A stretch of DNA of 64,000 nt from an uncultured Candidatus Binatia bacterium. Lineage in GTDB: Bacteria > Desulfobacterota > Binatia > UBA9968 > JAJDTQ01. The notes under the pieces are model-generated. The model saw nothing but the letters and a program-made list of their open reading frames with translations, searched no databases and was not told the origin of the DNA. The translations under genes and the position numbers were made by a program. The stretch is taken from NCBI GenBank assembly GCA_958295985.1, contig OY282432.1, forward strand, positions 496,001 through 560,000. The letters are read 5' to 3'. Position 1 is the stretch's first letter, and each line of letters starts with the position of its first letter. This document shows positions 57,431 to 64,000 of the stretch, piece by piece.

Positions 57431-58812
57431 CGCGGGAGGTTCAGGGCCTCGGTGAAGTGGCTGATCTTGTAGTCCAGCTCCTGCCATTCGTCTCCGGGCA
57501 CCGACCCGGCCACGATCCCCGCACCGGCGAAAACCGAGAGCGTCGAGCCCTCCACCAGCCCGGAGCGGATCCCCACTGCGAACTCGGCGCCGTCCCGCCC
57601 CACCCAACCCACCGGACCCGAGTACCAGCCCCGATCGAAGGGTTCCCTGGCCGCGATCTCCCGGACCGCCCGGTCCGTGGGGTAGCCGCCAACGGCCGGG
57701 GTCGGGTGCAACGCCTGCAACAGCTCGGCGTCGCCGTCGCCGTCACGGAGCGCGCCTTCGAGAGTGCTCATGAGATGCTGGCACTGCCGCAGCTTCACCA
57801 CGGACCGGCCCGCCCCTGCGGTCAACGGGCCGCACAGCGGCGCGAGGCTTTCGCGGACGCCCCGGACCACGTAGTCCTGCTCCCGCCGCTCCTTCTCGCT
57901 GCCCATGAGGTCGCGTTCCAGTTGCCGGTCCAGGGAGGTCCCGTTGCCGCGCGTGCGCGTGCCGGCGATGGCATCGCATCGGATCCGCCGCCCCTCCCGG
58001 CGGTACAGCCGCTCCGGCGACGCCCCGAGAAAGGCCCGCCCCGCGGCCGGCACGAAGCAGAACCGATAGCAGCGCTCCGCTTCCGGCAACAGCGCCTGAA
58101 GACAGGCCAGGGGGTCCAGCTCGGCAGCAAAACCGAAGGTGGATTTCCGGGCGAGGACGACCTTGTCCAGGGCTCCCGTGGAAACGAGGTCCAGGGTCCC
58201 GGCCACCGCGGCCTCCCATCCGGCCCTGTCGGGCAGGTCCTCGCGGCCGGTAGCCGCGGGGTGGACGCAAGGGACCTCCGGGGCCGGCAAAGTCAGCGCA
58301 CCGACCTCCTGCATCAAAGTGTCGGCCGTCGCCGCCGAACGCAGCCACTGACACGCGAGCACGCTGTCCGGGCCCCTGTGGCTCAACTCGAACCGCGGCA
58401 GCACGAACCGGCAGCTGCCGAAATCCCGCCAAGCGGCATCCAATGCGCCGCTACGATTGAAGCACATGCCGCCGAAGTATTTGACCGCTGCCTCCCCGGC
58501 TTCGAGGCGACGGCGCAGTTGCTCGAACGTCGAGTCGACGCCGTCCGGTTCCCCACCTGCCGCAAGGTCCGCGGCGCCCACCCCGGCCACTTCATTCTGC
58601 CCGTCCCGGTCGGCCCAGTAGACCTTGACCGTATGCCCCTCTTGCGCCCGCAGCCATGACACGGCGTCGGTGCGCGGGATCACCGTTTCCACTCGGACAA
58701 TGCCCTGCGGCCCCCTCCGGGAGCACTCCCGGTGAATCAACTCCCGCATTTCGACCGATGGATTATACCCTCTTCGATCCATTCGAGCGTTCACCGTCCC
58801 TGCAAAATTCAC
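57427..58812 (-). CDS. menF: Isochorismate synthase
   Basis: A 461-residue chorismate-binding enzyme. Signatures are KVVLARKSTFGF (general-base Lys region), FLGASPERLYRREGRRIRCDAIAGTRTRG, KERREQDYVVRGV and LLQALHPTPAVGGYPTDRA, with the C-terminal FAGAGIVAGSVPGDEWQELDYK. It is the first gene of the men operon; its first Met is at 58812, though a Met at position 11 (MDRRGYNP) may be the true start. The promoter should lie at 58813-58880, where I see no clear match. Confidence 0.94.
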   Translation of the reverse strand: MNFAGTVNARMDRRGYNPSVEMRELIHRECSRRGPQGIVRVETVIPRTDAVSWLRAQEGHTVKVYWADRDGQNEVAGVGAADLAAGGEPDGVDSTFEQLRRRLEAGEAAVKYFGGMCFNRSGALDAAWRDFGSCRFVLPRFELSHRGPDSVLACQWLRSAATADTLMQEVGALTLPAPEVPCVHPAATGREDLPDRAGWEAAVAGTLDLVSTGALDKVVLARKSTFGFAAELDPLACLQALLPEAERCYRFCFVPAAGRAFLGASPERLYRREGRRIRCDAIAGTRTRGNGTSLDRQLERDLMGSEKERREQDYVVRGVRESLAPLCGPLTAGAGRSVVKLRQCQHLMSTLEGALRDGDGDAELLQALHPTPAVGGYPTDRAVREIAAREPFDRGWYSGPVGWVGRDGAEFAVGIRSGLVEGSTLSVFAGAGIVAGSVPGDEWQELDYKISHFTEALNLPR

Positions 58813-58886
58813 TTCCAGACGATTCGATGGCCGCTCAAAAGGACGTTATCAGATCGACCTCAAAGCGGCGAGGGGCCTGACCCTTC

Positions 58887-58965
58887 GGTAGATTTCTTCT
58901 CCGTCAGGTAGATTGCTTCTCCCTCATTTTGCACCAGACTTACATTCTGCACTAGACTTGCTTGG
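58887..58965. repeat. Two sets of tandem repeats upstream of mcrBC
   Basis: Two directly abutting 20-bp units (58887-58906 and 58907-58926) share GGTAGATT-CTTCTCC-TCA with two differences. They are followed by two abutting 18-bp units (58930-58947 and 58948-58965) sharing TGCAC-AGACTT-C. The set ends 59 bp before the mcrB start codon. Iterated sites in this position suit a binding regulator of the restriction genes, though no regulator gene is adjacent. Confidence 0.7.
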
Positions 58966-59024
58966 GATTAGCCTCGTTGTCCGTCTATTGCGGACCCGGG
59001 AAGTTGCTGCTCCACGGAGGTTCC

Positions 59025-60557
59025 ATGAATCAACTGAACGATGAAGGCGATGAGGAATGGTACCGCAAGCGCTTCGGCACCGCGGATGTATGGCTCATCG
59101 CTGCCGGTCGCGACGCGGGTTTCTGGCAAGAATTCCGGGAACGTAGCATCGCGACAATCGGTTGGCCCGCCCATGTCGTTAGAGGGGGGAAAAGCTCCTC
59201 GCTAAGGTTCGCAAGGTGGCCCATGAAAGGTCGCACCGCGGCAATCCGTTGGTACGCCCTTGGAGACCTCAGTGAATACCGCTCCAGGGAGGACATCCAC
59301 AGTGCGTTGATCGAGAGCGGCGCAGGACAGAAGCCAAACCACGCTTCACTCGCGCTGTGGGAATTCGCGCATGAGATGAGGATCGGAGACGTTCTTGTCG
59401 CTACGAAAGGACTACACACCGTTCTTGGATGGGGAAAGGTAACCGGCGACTACACGTACGATTCCGAGCGCAAGGAGTGTGCGAACGTCCGGTCGGTCGA
59501 ATGGCATCCTTGTATCCCACCCGTAGAAGTCAAGGAGATGGTCAGCCAGAAGACACTGACTCGATTAACTTCTGAAAAGAAGCAACTGCGGGGTATATTC
59601 AGATCAATCGAAGACAAAATCGAAGACAATGACGGACCGATTTCGCATCCGCCCCCCGAGCCGGACCCCCCAAAACCGAACCCGTATGACCCCCCAACGG
59701 CACTGAGCGATCTGTTCATCGAAGAGACGCAGTTCCGTCGCATTCTCGACTCTATCGCACTCCGCAAGAACATGATCCTCCAGGGGCCGCCGGGTGTCGG
59801 CAAGACGTTCATCGCCCGGCGGATCGCGTGGTGCCTGATCGGGCGTCGGGACTCAGAGCCCATTGAAATGGTGCAGTTCCACCAGTCCTATGCCTACGAG
59901 GATTTCGTGCAAGGCTGGCGGCCGACGGAGACCGGTGGCTTCAGGTTGCGGAACGGCGTGTTCTTCGAGTTCTGCAAGCGCGCGGAGCAGCAGCCGGAGA
60001 CACCCTTCGTCTTCATCATCGACGAGATCAACCGGGGCCATCTGTCGAGGATCTTCGGGGAATTGCTCATGCTCATCGAGTCGGACAAACGCGGCCCGGA
60101 CCACGCGATCGCGATGACCTACGGCGCGCCCGGAGAACGCTTCAGCGTCCCTGACAACGTGCATCTGCTGGGATTGATGAATACCGCGGATCGTTCTCTT
60201 GCGATGGTCGACTACGCGCTGCGCCGCCGGTTTGCATTCGAGACGCTTGAGCCCGCGTACGGCACCCCGAAGTTCCGGGAATACCTGCTCGAAGCAGACG
60301 TGGACGGGACCCTCGTGGACCGTATCGATCGGAACCTCTCGACGCTCAACGAGCGCATCCATGACGACAAGGACCTCGGACCCGGTTTCCGAATCGGACA
60401 CAGCTACTTCGTGCCTGACAAGCTCGTGCCCGACAAGCTGGCGGACGAACAATGGTACCTCAACGTCATCGACACCCAGATCGCGCCGCTACTACGCGAG
60501 TACTGGTTCGACCGTCCCGAACAGGTGGATGGGCTGGTCGAGGGCTTGCGGAGGTGA
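59025..60557 (+). CDS. mcrB: McrB-type restriction GTPase with EVE-like N-terminal domain
   Basis: A 510-residue protein starting MNQLNDEGDEEW at 59025 with GGAGG upstream. The AAA+ motor is typical of McrB: Walker A LQGPPGVGKTFIARRIA, FHQSYAYEDFVQGWRP, Walker B FVFIIDEINRGHLSRIFGEL, the GTP-selective NTADRS and the arginine-finger region DYALRRRFAF. Residues about 60-165 (including GLHTVLGWGKVTGDYTYD) resemble EVE/YTH-like domains that read modified bases, in place of the DUF3578 DNA-binding domain of E. coli McrB. It should assemble into a ring that translocates DNA and drives McrC. Confidence 0.92.
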   Translation: MNQLNDEGDEEWYRKRFGTADVWLIAAGRDAGFWQEFRERSIATIGWPAHVVRGGKSSSLRFARWPMKGRTAAIRWYALGDLSEYRSREDIHSALIESGAGQKPNHASLALWEFAHEMRIGDVLVATKGLHTVLGWGKVTGDYTYDSERKECANVRSVEWHPCIPPVEVKEMVSQKTLTRLTSEKKQLRGIFRSIEDKIEDNDGPISHPPPEPDPPKPNPYDPPTALSDLFIEETQFRRILDSIALRKNMILQGPPGVGKTFIARRIAWCLIGRRDSEPIEMVQFHQSYAYEDFVQGWRPTETGGFRLRNGVFFEFCKRAEQQPETPFVFIIDEINRGHLSRIFGELLMLIESDKRGPDHAIAMTYGAPGERFSVPDNVHLLGLMNTADRSLAMVDYALRRRFAFETLEPAYGTPKFREYLLEADVDGTLVDRIDRNLSTLNERIHDDKDLGPGFRIGHSYFVPDKLVPDKLADEQWYLNVIDTQIAPLLREYWFDRPEQVDGLVEGLRR

Positions 60558-61594
60558 AGGACAGGAAGATCCCCATCGCCAACATCTACTACCTCCTGTG
60601 TTACGCCTGGAGCCATGTCGAGGAATCGGATGTCGTAAGGCTGGCGGAGTTGGAGGGGCTGAGTCGGGTGCATGACCTCCTGGGCAAAGTGCTGGCCGAG
60701 GGGACCTTCCGGCTGATCCGCAGAGGCATCGACCGCGGCTATCGGGAAGTACGCGAGGACCTCGCCGGCATCCGCGGGAAGATCGCCGTGGGCGAGACGG
60801 CGAAACGAGCGCCACGCGCCCGCGCACAGGTCACTTGTGATTTCGAGGAACTGTCTCACGACGTGCTGCACAACCGCATCCTGCGCTCCACGCTCAGCTC
60901 CCTCCTGCGGCTCCCGGACATGCATTCGGGCGTGCGTGCCGAGGTCCGAAACGCCTACGTGAAGCTTGATGGCGTAAGCCTGGTCCAGTTGGACCGCCGG
61001 TTGTTCCAGCGGGTGCAACTCGACCGCAACCGCCGGTACTATCGGTTCCTGTTGTCCGTTTGCCGGCTCATCCATGAACAGTTGCTGGTCGACGAGCGGT
61101 CCGGGGAGGCGAGGTTCACCGACTTCAGCGAAGAACGGATGGGCAAGTTGTACGAGCACTTCATCATCGAGTTCTATCGCCGCGAGCAGGACCGCTACAG
61201 GGTCAACCAACACGGGCGTGGGATCGCCTGGAACGACGAAGGGACGGCGGACGACCAGCGCTCCAGAATTCCGCGAATGGAAGCCGACGTCATCCTCGAA
61301 GGACCGGGGCGACGGATTATAATGGATGCCAAGTTCTACCCGGAGGCTTTAGGCGGCCGTTATGGCGGGAAGCTGCATTCCGACAATCTCTACCAGCTTC
61401 TGGCCTACATGCGGAATCGTGAGGCCACCGCAACGCCGGGGCCGAAGCACGAGGGGATTCTGCTCTACCCGGTGGTCGACGCGTCGCTGGCAGCCGACAT
61501 ATGCCTGGAAGGCTTCTCGATCCGGGCCCGGAGTATCGACCTTGCCCAGGACTGGCGCAACATCCACGCCGACATGTTGACCGTGATCAAGTAG
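60554..61594 (+). CDS. mcrC: McrC-type restriction nuclease subunit
   Basis: A protein of about 346 residues starting GTG at 60554, overlapping the mcrB stop as GTGA; an upstream in-frame Met at 60452 lies in mcrB coding sequence and is rejected. N-terminal IPIANIYYLLCYAWSHVEE is the McrC opening. The PD-(D/E)xK nuclease is RMEADVILEGPGRRIIMDAKFYPEAL (Asp then Asp-Ala-Lys), followed by LYQLLAYMRN. With McrB it cuts DNA carrying modified cytosines. Both genes look intact. Confidence 0.94.
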   Translation: MKDRKIPIANIYYLLCYAWSHVEESDVVRLAELEGLSRVHDLLGKVLAEGTFRLIRRGIDRGYREVREDLAGIRGKIAVGETAKRAPRARAQVTCDFEELSHDVLHNRILRSTLSSLLRLPDMHSGVRAEVRNAYVKLDGVSLVQLDRRLFQRVQLDRNRRYYRFLLSVCRLIHEQLLVDERSGEARFTDFSEERMGKLYEHFIIEFYRREQDRYRVNQHGRGIAWNDEGTADDQRSRIPRMEADVILEGPGRRIIMDAKFYPEALGGRYGGKLHSDNLYQLLAYMRNREATATPGPKHEGILLYPVVDASLAADICLEGFSIRARSIDLAQDWRNIHADMLTVIK

Positions 61595-61683
61595 GTTACA
61601 AGGCCGCCCGCGGGGCAAAACAAACCCGGAAAACCCCTCGCTCACGGGATGACAATGGAAAGGCCCTGGGCGATTCCAGCACG

Positions 61684-62136
61684 CTAGCTGGCTGCGAGTT
61701 CCTTCTTGATGTTGTCGATGAATTTGGTGAGCATCTGGTCGGCCTTCTTGCGGATGATGGGCTGGCCGAACTCGCCGATCTTGCCCAGGATGTTGACGTC
61801 GGTCTCCACCGTGAGCTCGGTCTCGCCGGCGCTCAGTTCCTTGAGCTCCATGGTGGACTTGCCGCGCATGGCGCCGGCCACCCGCCGGTCTTCGGCCTCG
61901 GCCCGGAGCGCTGCGCGCCAGTCATCCTGGTTCTTTTCTTCCAGGACGATCTTGCCTTGCAGGCTCAACGAGATGGGGCCTACACGGACCTTCAGGGTTC
62001 CCTGGTAGGTTTCGCCGTCGACCTGCTCCACGCCCTCGACTCCGGGCAGGCAGGTGGCGACCCTGGGAATGTCCATGAGAAGCTGCCACAGGGGCTCGCG
62101 GCCCGCGGGCACCGTCGCGCTTTGACTGAATTTCAC
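61684..62136 (-). CDS. CoxG-family SRPBCC protein
   Basis: A 150-residue protein of the CO-dehydrogenase subunit G family: PAGREPLWQLLMDIPRVATCLPGVEGVE, DDWRAALRAEAEDRR, and ILGKIGEFGQPIIRKKADQMLTKFI, the C-terminal membrane-associated helix pattern. CoxG recruits molybdenum hydroxylases to the membrane and, in some organisms, handles quinone. It follows coxM on the same strand with a 22-bp gap and belongs with the preceding FAD and iron-sulfur subunits. Confidence 0.9.
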   Translation of the reverse strand: MKFSQSATVPAGREPLWQLLMDIPRVATCLPGVEGVEQVDGETYQGTLKVRVGPISLSLQGKIVLEEKNQDDWRAALRAEAEDRRVAGAMRGKSTMELKELSAGETELTVETDVNILGKIGEFGQPIIRKKADQMLTKFIDNIKKELAAS

Positions 62137-62157
62137 CTCGTTCCTCCCCTCCGGCGA

Positions 62158-63024
62158 TCAGGCCGCGTCGGCGATTGCGCTTTCGAGCGCCCGCCTGACG
62201 AACACCGCGGCCATCTGTGTCTTGTAGGAGCCCGAACCACGGAAATCGCTGACCGGGTCGGTGTGCTCCTTGGCCTTTTCCCCGGCTTCGCGAAGCCCCT
62301 CGGGCTTCACCGGCTGGCCCTTGAGCACGGCCTCGGCCGCGGTGGCGCGCACGGGCGTGGTGTTGACGCTGCCCATGGCGATGCGGACGTCCTGGATCGT
62401 GGTCCCGGCGGCGTCGAGCGTGACCACCGCGGCCGCGCTCACGGTGGCGTAGTCGTCCGCGGAACGCGGCAGGAACTTGAGATAGGCCGCGCCGCTGTTG
62501 GCCGCCATCAACGGCACGTTCACGCCGGTGACGATCTCTTCCGGCTCCAGCACGGTTTCATAGTAGTCGCTGAAGAAATCCTCGGCTGCCACCGTGCGGC
62601 TGCCGCGGGCGGAACTCAACTCGAAGCCGGCGCCCAGGGCGATGAAGGACGGCGGGGGATCCTGGTTGGGGTCGGCGTGGGCCAGACCGCCGCCCACCGT
62701 GGCCATGGTGCGCACCCGCTGCGTGGCCACGTGGTGATAGGTCGCGGCCAGCATCGGCAGCTTGCCCTGCACCACTGCGGAGGCGTCCAGTGCCGCGTGG
62801 CTCACGAGACCGCCGATGTGCACGCTGCCGTTGTTTTCCGACACGTCGCTCAGGCCCGCCACGTTGCGCAGGCTGATGACACAGCTCGGCTGCAGGAGCT
62901 GCTGCTTCATCATGATCACCAGCGCGGTGCCGCCGGCGATGAGCTTGCCGTCGGAACCGAGTTCCTTCAGATCAGCGTAAGCCTCTTCGAGGCTTCCCGG
63001 AGTGCGATATTCGAAAGCGATCAT
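62158..63024 (-). CDS. FAD-binding subunit of a molybdenum hydroxylase (CoxM-like), second copy
   Basis: A 288-residue FAD subunit: FEYRTPGSLEEAYADLKELG, KLIAGGTALVIMMKQQ (the IAGG FAD loop) and QRVRTMATVGGGLAHADPNQDPP, matching the TIGGN position with TVGGG. It is only distantly similar to the copy at 28281-29150. It lies downstream of the [2Fe-2S] gene in the order S-M-G. The molybdopterin subunit is not in the window. Confidence 0.92.
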   Translation of the reverse strand: MIAFEYRTPGSLEEAYADLKELGSDGKLIAGGTALVIMMKQQLLQPSCVISLRNVAGLSDVSENNGSVHIGGLVSHAALDASAVVQGKLPMLAATYHHVATQRVRTMATVGGGLAHADPNQDPPPSFIALGAGFELSSARGSRTVAAEDFFSDYYETVLEPEEIVTGVNVPLMAANSGAAYLKFLPRSADDYATVSAAAVVTLDAAGTTIQDVRIAMGSVNTTPVRATAAEAVLKGQPVKPEGLREAGEKAKEHTDPVSDFRGSGSYKTQMAAVFVRRALESAIADAA

Positions 63025-63035
63025 TCCTCAACCCC

Positions 63036-63503
63036 TTACTTGGCGAACTCGTGCGCCTTCTCGATGGACTCGATGATCTTGTAGTAGCCGGTGCAACGGC
63101 ACAGGTTCCCCATCATCCAATCCTTGATCTCTTCCTCGTTGGGCTTGGGGTTGCGGTCCAGCAACGCCTTGGCCGCCACCACCTGGCCCGGCGTGCAGAT
63201 GCCGCACTGGAAGCCGCCGTAGCGGATGAAGCTCTGCTGCACCGGGTGAAGCTCGCCGTCCTGGGCCAAGCCCTCCACCGTGGTGACGTCGTGGCCGTCG
63301 GCGAATACCGCCAGGGCCAGACACGAACTCACCATCTCTCCGTCGATGAGCACCGTGCACGCGCCGCACACGCCGACGCTACAGCCTTCCTTGGTTCCCG
63401 TGAGGCCCAGATCGTACCGGAGTACGTCCACCAGCAACCGGTTGGTGGGCACCTCCATTTCGTGCTCCGTCCCGTTGACGCAAAACTTGATCTTCTTGTC
63501 CAT
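63036..63503 (-). CDS. [2Fe-2S] subunit of a molybdenum hydroxylase (CoxS-like), second copy
   Basis: A 155-residue protein with both clusters: GTKEGCSVGVCGACTVLIDGEMVSSC and FQCGICTPGQVVAAKALL...MGNLCRCTGYYK. It heads the S-M-G group. No large-subunit gene lies upstream within the 500 bp to the window edge on this strand, where a different gene is found. Confidence 0.95.
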   Translation of the reverse strand: MDKKIKFCVNGTEHEMEVPTNRLLVDVLRYDLGLTGTKEGCSVGVCGACTVLIDGEMVSSCLALAVFADGHDVTTVEGLAQDGELHPVQQSFIRYGGFQCGICTPGQVVAAKALLDRNPKPNEEEIKDWMMGNLCRCTGYYKIIESIEKAHEFAK

Positions 63504-63607
63504 GAAAATCCGTCTCCGATCGTGAGATTCGTTACTTGGCGGGGTCCGTGATGATACCCGGACGCCGCTCCGTTATAGGAAGATTTGAGTTAAAGTGCAA
63601 TCCCGGC

Positions 63608-64000
63608 TCAGAGTCCTTCCACCGGTTTGTCCATGAAGCCGGCGATGCGCGCCGCGAGCGCGTCAAGCCGCTTTCCCCCGCCCCTGTCGAGCAGCACCGA
63701 CTGTGAGCCGGAAAGGAGCAGACGGAGGGAACGGGCGGGAAATGACTTCTGCCCGGCCGTCGAACCGGCCACGGCGAAGCCACTGTACACCTGATCGTCG
63801 CCCACCCTAAGGGCGCGGACCTCGTCGAACGCCACCACCAACCGGCGGCGCATCAACAGGCTGCTTCGGCTCAGGTACACCTCGCCGGCGCGCCGGTCGA
63901 TCCGTATCTCCCGCTTGAGGGTCAACAGGAACAGGGCGACCCCGAACAACACCGCGTTCATGGCCGGGAAGTACCACAGGTTCCCAACCGCGCTGTCGAG
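63608..64000 (-). CDS. Membrane-anchored hypothetical protein, cut by the window edge
   Basis: The frame is open from the right edge to a stop at 63608 and would encode at least 130 residues. It starts within the window with LWYFPAMNAVLFGVALFLLTL, a hydrophobic segment, then REIRIDRRAGEVYLSRSSLLMRRRLVVAFDEVRALRV, a pattern like the PH-type domain of small membrane proteins, ending in LAARIAGFMDKP. The true start lies beyond 64000 or is the ATG at 63961. I do not recognise a specific family. The gap 63504-63607 holds nothing visible. Confidence 0.6.
   Translation of the reverse strand, partial: LDSAVGNLWYFPAMNAVLFGVALFLLTLKREIRIDRRAGEVYLSRSSLLMRRRLVVAFDEVRALRVGDDQVYSGFAVAGSTAGQKSFPARSLRLLLSGSQSVLLDRGGGKRLDALAARIAGFMDKPVEGL

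Overview
The window comes from a high-GC bacterium, probably a metagenome-derived deltaproteobacterium-like lineage (Binatota/Tectomicrobia type). This is a weak inference from many amidohydrolases, CoxLMS-type hydroxylases, MFS transporters and a menaquinone operon. No rRNA or tRNA was seen.

Region 1 (1-19.6 kb) is a hybrid CRISPR-Cas locus. A 15-repeat array (1-1052) is followed, all on the minus strand, by cas2, a cas4-cas1 fusion, an embedded Phd/PIN toxin-antitoxin pair, a type I-G (formerly I-U) effector set (cas8g/csb3, cas3, csb2, csb1), a full type III-B set (cmr6-5-4-3-2-1) and a 584-residue CARF-HEPN protein. Gene starts and stops overlap almost throughout, so this reads as one long transcription unit starting from a strong promoter (TTGACA-N17-TATTGT) at 19519-19491.

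The most important observation sits divergent to that promoter, at 19501-19607. It is a degenerate one-spacer mini-CRISPR: two decayed copies of the array repeat that keep the hairpin and the CATTG handle, flanking a 35-nt spacer-like segment. The first 16 nt of that segment match the presumed transcription start of the cas/cmr operon at 14 of 16 positions. The two mismatches are at positions 6 and 12, the bases flipped out in type I crRNA-DNA hybrids, and the site has a 5' TTC (TTN) PAM. This is what a crRNA-like, Cascade-guided autorepressor (CreR-like) should look like, here controlling a combined I-G/III-B operon.

Region 2 (19.7-34.4 kb) is metabolic: a secreted lectin-like protein, two metal-dependent amidohydrolases, a zinc alcohol dehydrogenase, an amidase, two MFS transporters, a cupin, a three-subunit molybdenum hydroxylase and an ornithine-cyclodeaminase-like enzyme.

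Region 3 (34.4-43 kb) is a decaying mobile/defence island. It holds an IS1595-type transposase remnant, an AT-richer CsgG-like lipoprotein gene behind a long inverted repeat, nth, a Phd antitoxin with a broken PIN toxin, a restriction helicase-nuclease gene gutted by internal deletions, and an intact AAA ATPase plus subtilisin-like protease pair.

Region 4 (43-58.8 kb) holds a cupin/EutA-like pair, an enoyl-CoA hydratase, a DUF4143 ATPase with a palindromic promoter, and a complete menaquinone operon (menF-D-H-B-A-C-E) running directly into E1-alpha and E1-beta dehydrogenase genes.

Region 5 (58.8-64 kb) holds an McrBC restriction pair behind tandem repeats, a coxG-coxM-coxS group without its large subunit, and a membrane protein cut by the window edge.
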